A stretch of 64,000 bases of DNA from Lactarius indigo (Eukaryota; Basidiomycota; Agaricomycetes; Russulales; Russulaceae), in assembly GCA_025766275.1 (NCBI GenBank), contig JAFKAC010000075.1, forward strand, positions 229,030-293,029, written 5' to 3'. Positions 33,582-43,300 of the stretch are shown piece by piece (position 1 is the stretch's first letter; the number at the start of each line of letters is the position of its first letter). Both the position numbers and the translations under genes were made by a program. Under the pieces are notes generated by a model. It had not been told where the DNA came from. It made no database searches and saw nothing but the letters and a program-made list of their open reading frames with translations.

Positions 33582-36500
33582 ACCCGGCGGCCTGGGCTAG
33601 AGCATTAAAACTTAGCGTGTACAATAGCAGATTCCGATCCATGCGAATTCCAGTACTTTTCAAATCTGCTCACGCAACGGCCGAACGAAACGTTTTGGTG
33701 GACTCGGGCGCAACAGACAACTTCATAAGCGCAAATCTCCTGAAACGACTCAAAATAGCCTGGCTACCTACCGAACGCTCTATCAAGATATGGAACGTAG
33801 ATGGAACCCACAACCAAGGAGGAGAAATCACATCCTTCACCGACCTCACCGTCAAAACCGGGGGAAAAACCCAAAACCTTCGATTCCTTATTACGGACCT
33901 AGGAAACGACGAAGTCATATTGGGATACCCCTGGTTTACGGCCTTTGAACCCAAGTTCCACTGGCGAGACGCCACACTCGACGAAGAATTCCAACCAGTG
34001 GTCATCACCAGTCTGCATCTGTCCGACGAAGCCATGCCTCTCGAAGCAACTATCAAGGCATTGGAGACGTATCAACTGGACGAATCAGCCTGGGAACAGC
34101 TACAAGAAGAAGACGAACCTTGTATCCGGCTGCGAAAGACAACAACAGCATCAGAATTAGCGCAACAAGAAGCGGCCAAAAAACCCCAGAGAACCTTCGA
34201 AGAGATGGTCCCGGAAGAATACCGGAGGCATCAGAAAGTTTTCAGTGAAGAAGCGTCCCAGCGCTTTCCCCCTTCACGTCCGTGGGACCACGCTATCGAT
34301 CTGGTCCCAACCGCCCCTGAAACAATGGACTGCAAAGTATACCCACTCACAATCCCGGAAAGCGAAAAACTAACAGAATTCGTAACCGAACACCTGGAAA
34401 AGAAGTACATCCAACCGTCCAAATCTCCTTACGCATCCCCCTTCTTTTTCATCAAAAAGAAGGACGGGAAGCTACGCCCGGTACAGGACTACCGCCGCCT
34501 CAACGAACTAACCGTAAAAAATCACTACCCACTCCCCCTAATCCCCGAACTTATCGACAAGATCCGAGAAGCGAGGCTCTATTCTAAGCTTGACATCCGA
34601 TGGGGATACAATAACGTTCGAATCAAACAGGGGGACGAATGGAAGGCGGCGTTCAAGACAAACCAAGGGTTGTTCGAACCACGAGTCATGTTTTTTGGTC
34701 TCACAAACTCCCCGAGCACCTTCCAAACCATGATGGACACTATCTTTCGGGAGCTAGTGCTAACAGGAGAAGTAATCGTTTACATGGACGATATCTTAAT
34801 CGCGACCGCGGACGACCGCACCCACCACAGAATGGTATTACACCAAGTCCTCGACCTCTGCGACAAACACGACCTATACATCAAACCGGAAAAATGCGTG
34901 TTTGAAGTCCACGAAGTGGAATACCTGGGGCTAATCATTGGGCACGGCCGACTGCGAATGGACCCAGTCAAAGTACAAGGAGTCCGAGACTGGAAGGCGC
35001 CGACATCACTCAAAGAAGTACGAGCCTTCCTCGGATTTTGCAACTTCTACCGACGATTTATACGGGGGTTCTCTACGATTGCAAGACCCCTCCACGACCT
35101 CACAAAGAAAGACGTTCCCTGGGAATGGACGGAAGCCAGACAAAAAGCCTTCGACACCATCAAAGAACGAATTAGTTCGGAACCAGTCCTACTATTCCCA
35201 AAACTAGATCAACCCTTCGAAATCGAAGTCGACGCTTCAAGTTACGCCCTAGGAGCCGTCTTAAACCAGAAGGGAGAAGACGACAAAATGCATCCGGTCG
35301 CATTTTATTCCGAATCCCTATCGGAAGCCGAACGCAATTACGATATCTACGATAGGGAACTACTAGCGATTGTAAAAGCGTTACGCACTTGGCGAACATA
35401 CCTCGTAGGATCCCCCCACCTAATAACGATCCATACAGACCACGCCAACCTGCAATATTGGAAGGAACCCAGGAAAATCAGTCGACGAGTAGCACGGGAG
35501 TTCCAAGAACTGTCGGAGTACAACTTCATACTCAAACACATCCCTGGTACCAAGAATACGCAAGCAGACTCCTTATCAAGAAGGCCGGATTATGATGACG
35601 GCACCAGTGACAACGATCATGTCACAGTACTCCCGGACGATGTATTTCTCAAAATCACCCAAACGTCCATGCACGATATGGATATATGGACTCAAATTGC
35701 ACAAAATATGGACGAAGCAGCACTCCTTCCGTGGATCGAACCTCATAGCCTAAAGAAACACAATGGGCTGTGGTGGAAGGGCGACGCTCTCGTTGTTGTG
35801 GGAAACAACGAACTTAAACGGGGGGTAATCACCTTTTTCCACGATACTCCAAGCGCAGGGCACCCAGGAATTGCAAACACTCTAGAGCTATTACGACGCG
35901 ATTTCTGGTGGCCCAACATACGCAAAGACGTGGAAGCCTACGTTAAGGGGTGTGCAACATGCCAAAGCAACAAAATTAATCATCACCGACAGAAGCCCCA
36001 CTTATTTCCCATCACCACCGAACCATCGGCCGAACCGTTCGAAGTGGTAGCCATGGACTTTATAGTCAAACTCCCAATATCAAAAGGGTTTGACTCAATC
36101 CTCACCATCACGGACCACGACTGTTCGAAAGCGGCAATATTCATACCGTGTAACGAAACCATAACATCGGAAGGCGTGGCGAAACTCTATCTCCGACATG
36201 TCTATCCCCACTACGGCCTACCCCGACGGATCATATCCGATCGAGATCCAAGATTCGCGTCCATGTTTATGCGACAGCTGTGTAAAACGCTAGGGATACA
36301 GCAAAATATATCATCAGCATATCACCCGCAAACGGACGGACAATCAGAACGAACAAACCAATGGTTGGAACAATACTTACGACATTGGTGCAACGTGCAA
36401 CAGGACAACTGGGCGGAACTTCTACCCATGGCACAATTCGCTCACAACTCCTGGAAAAACGCCACCACCCGGCACTCCCCCTTTTCTCTCATTATGGGGT

Positions 36501-37111
36501 GGGAACCACGAACTGCATGGACACCAAAACCATCACACAGTCCCGCGGTGGATCAAAGATTGGAAGAATTGCAGATACTCCGACAACATGCACAAGATAG
36601 CATCAAACACGCACAACACCTCATGGCCCAACGAGGAAAAGCAGGGTTCACACCTTATCAGCAAGGGGATCAAGTATGGCTAGAAGGGACTAATCTCCGT
36701 ACCTTCTACCCTACAAGCAAATTAGCCCCGAAGCGATACGGACCCTTTAACATCGTCAAGGTTCTATCAGACGTTTCATATGAATTGGAACTTCCGGCAT
36801 CATGGAAAATACACCCAGTATTCCACGCGAACCTTCTGACGCCGTACAAAGAAACGGAGATGCATGGCACAAACTATACCCGACCTCCGCCGGACCTTAT
36901 CGATGGAGAAGAGGAGTATGAGGTGGAGCGGATCGAAGACGCCCAGGAACGAGGAAGAGGGCGTAAACTCCACTACCTAGTAAAGTGGAAAGGATTCCCA
37001 CCAAGTGACAACACATGGGAACCCGCAACAAACATGACCCACGCCACAGACGTCATCAAAGACTTCTATCAACAATATCCGACCGCCAAAGGGGCTGGAC
37101 GAACGATATAA
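33545..37111 (+). CDS. pol: Pol polyprotein of copy B (PR-RT-RH-IN-chromodomain)
   Basis: Open from 33545 in the -1 frame relative to gag, with no ATG at the junction. Residue numbers from 33578: protease DSGATDNF about 43-50; RT with LDIRWGYNN and YMDD at 402-405; RNase H with EVDASSYALGAVL and TDHANLQYW; integrase with a zinc-binding HHCC (HDTPSAGHPGI .. CATCQ) and a DDE triad (AMDFIVKLP, ISDRDPRF, QSERTNQ); C-terminal chromodomain EEYEVERIEDA .. YLVKWKGF .. DNTWEP. It cuts Gag-Pol, copies the RNA and integrates the cDNA; the chromodomain may direct insertion to marked chromatin. All motifs are intact. Confidence 0.97.
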   Translation, partial: TLRTKEGFSERLNPAAWARALKLSVYNSRFRSMRIPVLFKSAHATAERNVLVDSGATDNFISANLLKRLKIAWLPTERSIKIWNVDGTHNQGGEITSFTDLTVKTGGKTQNLRFLITDLGNDEVILGYPWFTAFEPKFHWRDATLDEEFQPVVITSLHLSDEAMPLEATIKALETYQLDESAWEQLQEEDEPCIRLRKTTTASELAQQEAAKKPQRTFEEMVPEEYRRHQKVFSEEASQRFPPSRPWDHAIDLVPTAPETMDCKVYPLTIPESEKLTEFVTEHLEKKYIQPSKSPYASPFFFIKKKDGKLRPVQDYRRLNELTVKNHYPLPLIPELIDKIREARLYSKLDIRWGYNNVRIKQGDEWKAAFKTNQGLFEPRVMFFGLTNSPSTFQTMMDTIFRELVLTGEVIVYMDDILIATADDRTHHRMVLHQVLDLCDKHDLYIKPEKCVFEVHEVEYLGLIIGHGRLRMDPVKVQGVRDWKAPTSLKEVRAFLGFCNFYRRFIRGFSTIARPLHDLTKKDVPWEWTEARQKAFDTIKERISSEPVLLFPKLDQPFEIEVDASSYALGAVLNQKGEDDKMHPVAFYSESLSEAERNYDIYDRELLAIVKALRTWRTYLVGSPHLITIHTDHANLQYWKEPRKISRRVAREFQELSEYNFILKHIPGTKNTQADSLSRRPDYDDGTSDNDHVTVLPDDVFLKITQTSMHDMDIWTQIAQNMDEAALLPWIEPHSLKKHNGLWWKGDALVVVGNNELKRGVITFFHDTPSAGHPGIANTLELLRRDFWWPNIRKDVEAYVKGCATCQSNKINHHRQKPHLFPITTEPSAEPFEVVAMDFIVKLPISKGFDSILTITDHDCSKAAIFIPCNETITSEGVAKLYLRHVYPHYGLPRRIISDRDPRFASMFMRQLCKTLGIQQNISSAYHPQTDGQSERTNQWLEQYLRHWCNVQQDNWAELLPMAQFAHNSWKNATTRHSPFSLIMGWEPRTAWTPKPSHSPAVDQRLEELQILRQHAQDSIKHAQHLMAQRGKAGFTPYQQGDQVWLEGTNLRTFYPTSKLAPKRYGPFNIVKVLSDVSYELELPASWKIHPVFHANLLTPYKETEMHGTNYTRPPPDLIDGEEEYEVERIEDAQERGRGRKLHYLVKWKGFPPSDNTWEPATNMTHATDVIKDFYQQYPTAKGAGRTI
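33563..33569 (+). promoter_or_regulatory. candidate -1 ribosomal frameshift site, gag/pol (copy B)
   Basis: GGATTTT, in the gag frame as G GAT TTT, four codons before the gag stop. The -1 frame is open from 33545 and reads KEGFSERLNPAAW into pol. Copy C has G GGT TTT at the same place and conserves FSERLNP in the -1 frame. Confidence 0.65.
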
Positions 37112-37152
37112 GAACACCCCTCGTCCAAAGTCCCAAATCCCCCAACACAACA

Positions 37153-38601
37153 ATGACCGACACCCCAGTATCCGACACCACCTTCGTCAACATCCTCAGC
37201 AACCCACAACTCGAAGCCGCCCTCGAACGAGGAATTGTCACCCTCGACCTCACCAGCATCCCCCGACTGTCACCACCACCGTCTCCCCAACACGTTACCA
37301 TTGCCACCCCCATCCCTATCGAACGAGAGCCCGGGGAACTCACCCCGTCAACACCGGAGGAGGGGCAATATTCGCCAACACCACCTCCTCAGCAACAGTC
37401 GACTCCCCCACCCGAACCACAACCACAATCGCCACCATCTTCCCCGTCGTCCACGCCACCTCCACCTCTAGAACCATTTACCCCGGTCCGCGTCCACACC
37501 CCCATTGACTACAACCGACCCGACTCCCCTCCTAACGACACAGATGACCCAGGCGCTCCATTCTTTCCAAACCTCCCTGGTACCCCCAAGTACTACCCAT
37601 TGCAAATCCCGCTACCAGATGGTGGATCTAACCCAGCGAAGTATATTTACTATCGCAAGGGATTCACCGAAGTAGTGGGGACAATGGGCCGAGGACAACC
37701 TCACTATGGAGAGGAGGTTTACCTCTCGTCACTTCGGCCGAACGTCTCGGCGCCCCCCTTCACAGCGGAACAACTACAGTTCTTTGACCCCCACGACATC
37801 CGCGCCTGTGCTCTGGATGAAACACTCATAGAGCTTAATTCACCTCGTCTTACAGCCGAGATCACTAGGCTGAGGACGGGACTCTTGGCACTCAAAGAAC
37901 TCGACGAGAAGTACGAAAAGCTAGAGGAGGACACGCGCAAGCTACGAGCGGAGCGACTCACGGTCGACCTAATGCTAGCTAGTACCAAGAGACGCCTTCA
38001 GTACGCAGGAGCGTTGGCTACCATCGGTAACGAGTATGCGCGCATGACGGCCCTACCAGCCCCACTTCGCCACTCCCGCTACGCCATCCCATTCTCCCCA
38101 CGACGCGGAGGACCATTAGAGTTCCCCCGCCTCGCCGACAAACCCCACCGCCGACGCTGTTATCATTGCAACAGTCCCCATCACATCGTACGCGACTGCC
38201 CCACCAGACCACGGCCTGCCTGTCGACACTGCCAAAGTCAGGAACACCAATCCCATCGATGCATATTCCGTCGTGCCGGTATGGTCGAAGAGGTGATCAC
38301 GACTTATCAGGCGGATGAACGCATACGGCAAGCCGTGGCTACGGAGGCCACCACTTCCTTTACCGTCCCCGAACCACCAACGATCGCGGCCCACACCCAA
38401 GGGAGGTGGTGTGGGCGGTGCTTTCGCACTGACGCCAATCATGACGAGATTAGGTGTCCACAGTACGAAATGTGTCGCAAGTGCGGCAAACGCGGGCCCT
38501 TCCTTTTCCTCAAGACGCATTACTGTCGACTCGACGTTTCTCCATGGCCGGAGAATGACCTCGATGCCGATATCTATGACCTCATAGACCCGGAGTCCTG
38601 A
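37153..38601 (+). CDS. extra ORF after pol (copy B): coiled-coil, four Cys-rich knuckles
   Basis: About 482 residues starting at an ATG 42 nt after the pol stop. It has a Pro/Ser/Thr-rich region (about 1-130), a middle block alignable by eye with the C-terminal extension of copy C Pol (PHYGEEVYLSSL, LNSPRLTAEITRLR), a coiled coil (LKELDEKYEKLEEDTRKL), then CYHCNSPHHIVRDC and CRHCQSQEHQSHRC (both CX2CX4HX4C), CGRCFRTDANHDEIRC and CRKCGKRGPFLFL..C. Unlike an envelope protein it has no signal peptide or membrane helix. It may bind RNA or DNA as an accessory Gag-like factor. How it is expressed is unknown. Confidence 0.8.
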   Translation: MTDTPVSDTTFVNILSNPQLEAALERGIVTLDLTSIPRLSPPPSPQHVTIATPIPIEREPGELTPSTPEEGQYSPTPPPQQQSTPPPEPQPQSPPSSPSSTPPPPLEPFTPVRVHTPIDYNRPDSPPNDTDDPGAPFFPNLPGTPKYYPLQIPLPDGGSNPAKYIYYRKGFTEVVGTMGRGQPHYGEEVYLSSLRPNVSAPPFTAEQLQFFDPHDIRACALDETLIELNSPRLTAEITRLRTGLLALKELDEKYEKLEEDTRKLRAERLTVDLMLASTKRRLQYAGALATIGNEYARMTALPAPLRHSRYAIPFSPRRGGPLEFPRLADKPHRRRCYHCNSPHHIVRDCPTRPRPACRHCQSQEHQSHRCIFRRAGMVEEVITTYQADERIRQAVATEATTSFTVPEPPTIAAHTQGRWCGRCFRTDANHDEIRCPQYEMCRKCGKRGPFLFLKTHYCRLDVSPWPENDLDADIYDLIDPES

Positions 38602-38621
38602 AGTCGAGGCGTCTTCAGACC

Positions 38622-38632
38622 AAGACGGGGGG
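38622..38632 (+). other. polypurine tract of copy B
   Basis: AAGACGGGGGG followed by TAA and then the 3' LTR. Candidate plus-strand primer. Confidence 0.7.
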
Positions 38633-38635
38633 TAA

Positions 38636-39204
38636 TGTTACGATTTTCTTGGACTCGTCTCTTTTCCTTACCATTATTCCCTTCCCACACTATACGAGCC
38701 CTGTACGACCACGCGGACATTACGATTACCTGGTTTCCATCACGCACCTTGCTTATCGACGTTCTCTTCTGATAAAGCTTGATATGTGCTAGTTTCCGAC
38801 CTGTTCCCTCTCACGCGCGGCCCCGCGTGATTCTCCTTTATCCTCGATATAGCCCTGCCTTGTTCCCTATATGTCCCCTCCTTTCTTCCTCGGATGGGCG
38901 ATGGCGCCATCTGTTTGTAACGACCATACAGTGCGACTGCTATTTAACCCTAGTCATACCTAGCTTGTACGGTAGACTAGACTTCTTGTGTAATACTACA
39001 CTCGTCTACGCAGAGTCTCCTTGTTCCCCGATCCTCGTCTTCGCTAGGCCTTCGAGTCTTAGCTTTCCTCTACAGTCCAAGTGACGTACGTCCTTGTGAC
39101 TCTTGTGCATCATCCTTACTGAAGTCGAGCCTTTGAGCTTTGACTACCGAGTGACAGACTGACTCAGTACAGGTCGTACTCAACGCCCCTGTAGTGGCGT
39201 TACA
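38636..39204 (+). repeat. 3' LTR of copy B
   Basis: 569 bp, one difference from the 5' LTR by eye. TATTTAA is at 38941-38947 and AGACTAGACTT at 38974-38984. Followed by the target duplication GCTCC. Confidence 0.97.
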
Positions 39205-39520
39205 GCTCCCTTGGCCACTGATGATGTGTTGCAGCTTCTGAGCAGGTACTGCTGTCCATCTATGTGGTCGCCGATCTTGATACTGAAGATGGCCTGAGTT
39301 TCTTACAAGACGTGCTCACATTCGCCGTACGTCATCGCCTAGTTTTATAGACTTTCAAAAAGGGCACTAGCTCTGCACGTTCACGCTTCACCCTCCTTCA
39401 TAACCCCGCATCACGGAACAGCAACCCGGAATGGTACATACACGTTTCCTCACTATTCTCTCACCTTGTATCTAAGGATCTCCTTTCGAAGGCTACCGCA
39501 TCACAGCTGCTTCAGGCCCT
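39205..39520 (+). pseudogene. UGGT central fragment, part 2
   Basis: Resumes after copy B with YVVADLDTEDGLSFLQDVLTF, an intron (GTACGT near 39328) and RFTLLHNPASRNSNPEWYI, then LLSKATASQLLQALG. This continues the UGGT order of the block before the element. Just after QALG the sequence changes to another gene (condensin) in a different frame. Confidence 0.75.
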
Positions 39521-39830
39521 CGGCCCGCGTGGCGACTCGTGTTCATTGACTACTGCGTATCGACAAAGGAAAGCGCTCGCCTCCAAAAGGTACTCCCCGC
39601 TGCTACTGCCCACGCGTTCCGTATTCAGGACTTGTACATCACCCTTCTCGACGCTCTGGATGGAGCAGAGGGGCCCGGGGGGGATGGCGAAGCAATTGAT
39701 GAACACGAGTTCATACTCGCGGAACTTCTGCGCCTTGCGTTGTACGTCGACTATGCCGATGAAATTGGCCGACGGCGGCTGGAACAATTTGCCCGTATGT
39801 ATAGCATTTATTTGTGTATGGAAAATTAGT
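39521..39830 (+). pseudogene. condensin subunit Cap-G (Ycg1/Cnd3) fragment
   Basis: From CCCGCGTGGCGACTC onward it reads PAWRLVFIDYCVSTKESARL, LQKVLPAATAHAFRIQDLYI, then HEFILAELLRLALYVDYADE and IGRRRLEQFARM, characteristic of the HEAT-repeat subunit Cap-G of condensin, which compacts mitotic chromosomes. Only about 100 residues are present, fused to UGGT upstream. Confidence 0.78.
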
Positions 39831-40443
39831 CAACAGGTGATTCGCAGGACATATGATATTGCAGTGGGCTCTTCCTTCGCGGGCTCGTCACACAGCGAGC
39901 AGCCACATAGCGGAGAAGCCCCGCATCACTTTGGCCCTTGAAGCGAAGTAGTTTCATCCGCCACTATGGCGCGAGGCGCAAAGTGATGACCAGAGAGCGG
40001 GTATGGGGGTCGCGGGTGGCAAAGTAACTCCAAGTTCATGCCATCCATATTACAAGGAAAAGCCGGGGTGCGAGTAGGATGTGAAATAAGAAGGGTCGAC
40101 ATCAACACCGCACAAAAGAAGTAATGATAATAGAATAAAAATAACGACGCTAGATCATAGTCTTTGTGAGCACCAAATCACTCTGCAGTTCCCTGAATTT
40201 CGGCCACACAAGTCGGCGATTTCGGAGGTTTTTTGTCGATTCAATTGGGACATCAAGTGGCCGATCCCGATGGATTTATTTCGATTTTCTTCAAATATTA
40301 TCAGCAGCAATCCAAGAAAGCGGAGGATCTATCTAGTATTTATCTAAAATCTTCGACTATACGGAGCATTTAACCAGCGCTCAATTTTAATCTGTATTGC
40401 TCGAAAAATAACCCACACGAATCGACAGACTTCCCACTGGGCG
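39831..40443. other. no clear gene
   Basis: AT-richer spacer with no recognised coding or repeat structure, ahead of the minus-strand dioxygenase gene's 3' end. Confidence 0.4.
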
Positions 40444-42134
40444 TCAAGTTGCAGCATGGGCCGCTGGGCAGTTGAGCTCATCAAGCGTTGTAAACATCCC
40501 CACTGCATTGGACCACCTGGTATTCTGCTTAGCGAGGAAAGCACGCCGCTGCTCCTCGCTGGCATTTGCCAGCCGGTCCCCCTGGGTCTGAAAGCCATTC
40601 TCCACCCACCGGAAGAGGCCCCCTGCCGCGTACTGAATCAAACAGAAGCGCGTTTCACCAGCCTGAAGGGGGGTGTTGGAGTGCGTGATGAGCGCGGAGG
40701 GTATGAGCACAGTTGAGCCTGGGGGGAACTCAATCACAAGCCCAAAGTCCCAAAGGATGATGTGGCCGCCTTCCTTTGGGTTAAAGGAGCCCAGGGGGGT
40801 GATGGAGCACCACCCCTGTGCAAGATTGCCGTCGTCGGTGTGGGGGAAGGAAACAGACTGCTCCCCGAGGTTGAAGGTGCGGCAGGGGAAGGCCCCAACC
40901 TTGGAGTCATAGGGGCGACGAAGCCTGAGCCCCTCATCTTGACAAAGGTCACGGCTTGCTCGCAGCTCCTCCAGCGTGGCCACCATGTACCCAAAGTTCC
41001 TTGCCCCATAGATTTGGAAGGCACCTAGGTGTCCATAAGCTACGGCTCATCTGCAACTTGGGGACTTACTGCTTCCAAAGCTACAGATGCGCTGGATCGA
41101 AGGGACCTCCATGAGGCGCTCCAGCACGGCCTCATTATCCCCTTGATGCGCCAGGTAGCCAGGCTCCTACAAACAGATGGAGGGCACCGGGCCAGGGGAG
41201 AAAGGTGAGAGCCTACCTCTTGCCCACCCCCGAAAGAAATCCCGTGGGCCACGCAGGGAAAGGTGCCACGCCGGTGAGAGGACACCTTGCCGGTGAGGGA
41301 CATTTGCCCTGCCGCAACCCTGAGGGCATCAAAGGCCTCACCCTTGGCAGCCTCCCAGCCCTGGCCACGGGGCTGGCCAACAAGCACCCCGATAATGCGC
41401 CTCTCCCTATCAAGGAGGGGGTGGGTTTGCCTGGGCAGCGCTATTGAGCAACCTGAAAAAAAAGACACCATGCATTACGCACCTGCCGTCCCAAGGAAAG
41501 CAAGTCATGCCATATTCGCCTATGAGCTCCCCCACTGCGTATACTCGCCTTGGCATGCCGGTGGCTTTTCTTCCAATCCAGCCTGGCTTCGTAACCCGCA
41601 CGCCCACACCCATGCTGAAGGGCAGCTCCAGGGACTCTGCAGCTGCCTCAGCACGGCGCTTCTTTGCGACCTGTTTAAGGCCTGGGCCAGAGCCAGCTGC
41701 AGCCTGCTGTATGGAGCGCTTTTTATTCCGCCGGTCCTTCTTCCGTACCTTTTCCTTCTCGTGCCTGGAGAGCGGGGCTGTAGCTGGCAGTGCAGAGCTG
41801 GGTGGCTCAGGCAAGCGAGGGGGTTGCTGCAGGCGCCCAGGGGGGAGCTCGGGGGGTTCACCCTGGGAGTCAGAGGGCTCACAGTCAGTGAGGGGGCCGT
41901 CGAGAGCCTCCCGGACCAGCTTGGCATGAAGATAGTCACTGATGGAGATAGAAGCGCCCGTAAGCGTGCAGCCCAAAGGCGCCACATAGACACTCGGTTC
42001 TAAAGGGGGAGCGTTAGCCTGCATGGGAGGGCAGGGGGCACATCCTGAGGGGGTTGGGGTGTGTTTAGGGGGGTGTGACACCTACCAACTTTGACAGCCC
42101 GAAGCTGTAGAGGGTTCTTGGGCGAGTGCTCCAT
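40444..42134 (-). CDS. TET/JBP-family 2-oxoglutarate/Fe(II) dioxygenase
   Basis: Multi-exon minus-strand gene. The N-terminal exon (about 41994-41472) has an acidic/Pro-rich part and RHEKEKVRKKDRRNKKR. The next (about 41437-41216) reads HPLLDRERRIIGVLVGQPRG and HRRGTFPCVAHGISFGGG, then LERLMEVPSIQRICSFG (about 41160-41065). The last (about 41030-40444) holds the catalytic core: FPHTDDGNLAQGWCSITPLG with Fe-ligating His/Asp (codons near 40842 and 40836), the distal His in ALITHSNTPL, the 2OG-binding Arg in GETRFCLIQY and GGLFRWVENGF. Fungal members oxidise 5-methylcytosine and are expanded in Agaricomycetes alongside transposons. No break is seen in the core. The first exon is unsettled: an ATG at 42134 needs an out-of-phase splice. 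Confidence 0.82.
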
Positions 42135-42609
42135 CTGTCTAGTTTGGTGGCTTGGAAAAATGGTAGGTGGCACAGTGTGGCGCAAGGGGGCATTTCAGAC
42201 TCCGCTTGAAAGACTCTGTCTTGCTGATTTGAGCAGCTAGAGTTAAACAGCTATTAACTAATAAAGTTGATTAAATAATACCCCTCACGTTTTTTGGCGG
42301 GGTGTCTTGAGCTTTCCTCTCTCTCTGGGAAGTTCTTCGGACGAAGCCCTCTCCAAGTGGCTGTTGGGATTGTGGCTTCCATGGCCTTTTTTGCGGCGCG
42401 TATATGCGCTGTCTGGGGAGGATGATCGCAAGGTCATGGTTGAGTGATAAGAAAATCGAGTGCGCATATACTTATCTTGTGTCTTTTTGAACCCCCAAGC
42501 CTGCCCCAAAGTTTTATGTGGTGGCATGTGATCGTGCTGCGTGCAATTGACAGTTGGTTCTATATATGGAAGCAACATTACTACTTTAAGGGCTCGAGTG
42601 GGGCGAGGT
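42135..42609. other. no clear gene
   Basis: Upstream region of the dioxygenase gene and downstream part of the Spt5-like fragment. No independent coding signal. Confidence 0.4.
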
Positions 42610-43300
42610 CCTTCTCCTCTAAGACGAAGTCGCGAGAGTTGTCGCCAAACGTACCCATTGGCCTTCTTCAGTGGGACGAGACAACGGGTTGCGTGGCGAC
42701 AGCAGGGCAACACGCTGCTCCAGGGGGACCAGGCATGGGGCTAGGCGGGTGAAGACGGTAACGAGGCCGCGCACAGTGCGAGTGACGTCGGAGAGATTAC
42801 CTTCCAGGAAAATGAACCCTGGGATACCTGCGCGGGCAAAAACTGACGCGACGCCCGGTTTATCGCCTAGGCTTGCGCGCCGGGTTATCTGCATTACGAG
42901 GTTGCTCTCATGTCCTGGATAGAAGGTGTGAGATCGCGTAAAGTGGCTAGCTGGACCACGTACCTTTACACGAACTGACCACAGATGAGGATCGTGCTCC
43001 CGGGGTACGAGATAATGTCTTGGGACACCCTCGTCATAGTTCGCGGCTGCGTGGGTAGACCTCCGAGTGACACCAGCTCGCATCTCCAATGTTTGTTTGG
43101 TGAAATTCGTTGGCGCGGGAGAGGTGAGCCTCGAACCCCAGTCCGATGTAGCTTCTTCGACATCGTCATTGAAAAATAGATCTACGTACGATTAAGACAC
43201 AACGGGGGACCAATCCTACTGACTCACCGAGTTCTTCGTCTTCGAACTCCTCCTCTTCCTCGCTATCTACAGTGGCCTCGAGATCAAAAAAGTCGTGTAC
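42610..43300 (-). pseudogene. Spt5-like protein fragment (NGN domain)
   Basis: Minus-strand exons read VHDFFDLEATVDSEEEEEFE (acidic start typical of Spt5), then ATSDWGSRLTSPAPT, HYLVPREHDPHLWSVRVK, an intron (about 42961-42914) and GHESNLVMQITRRA, FARAGIPGFIFLEGN, VTRTVRGLVTVFTRLAPCLV. This matches the NGN domain, which in Spt5 binds Spt4 and clamps RNA polymerase II. The frame ends at EEGQWVRLATTL, where the first KOW domain should start, so it is truncated or frameshifted. TE-linked Spt5-like paralogues are common in Agaricomycetes. Confidence 0.72.

Larger units (their letters stand above)
31330..39204 (+). mobile_element. full-length Ty3-type chromodomain LTR retrotransposon copy B
   Basis: 7875 bp with 569-bp LTRs that differ at one base by eye (31870 A, 39176 G), flanked by the 5-bp target duplication GCTCC (31325-31329 and 39205-39209). 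Order: LTR, self-complementary primer-binding site, gag, pol in the -1 frame (PR-RT-RH-IN-chromodomain), an extra Cys-rich ORF, polypurine tract, LTR. All frames are open, so this is a very recent and possibly active insertion. Domain order and chromodomain place it among fungal chromoviruses of the Tf1/sushi type. It lies within a dead UGGT copy. Confidence 0.97.

Noticed and set aside
33670..36000. Several minus-strand open frames of 60-130 codons opposite pol (repeated opposite copy A)
   Set aside because: They mirror a strongly coding plus strand with all catalytic motifs, and recur only because the elements are copies.
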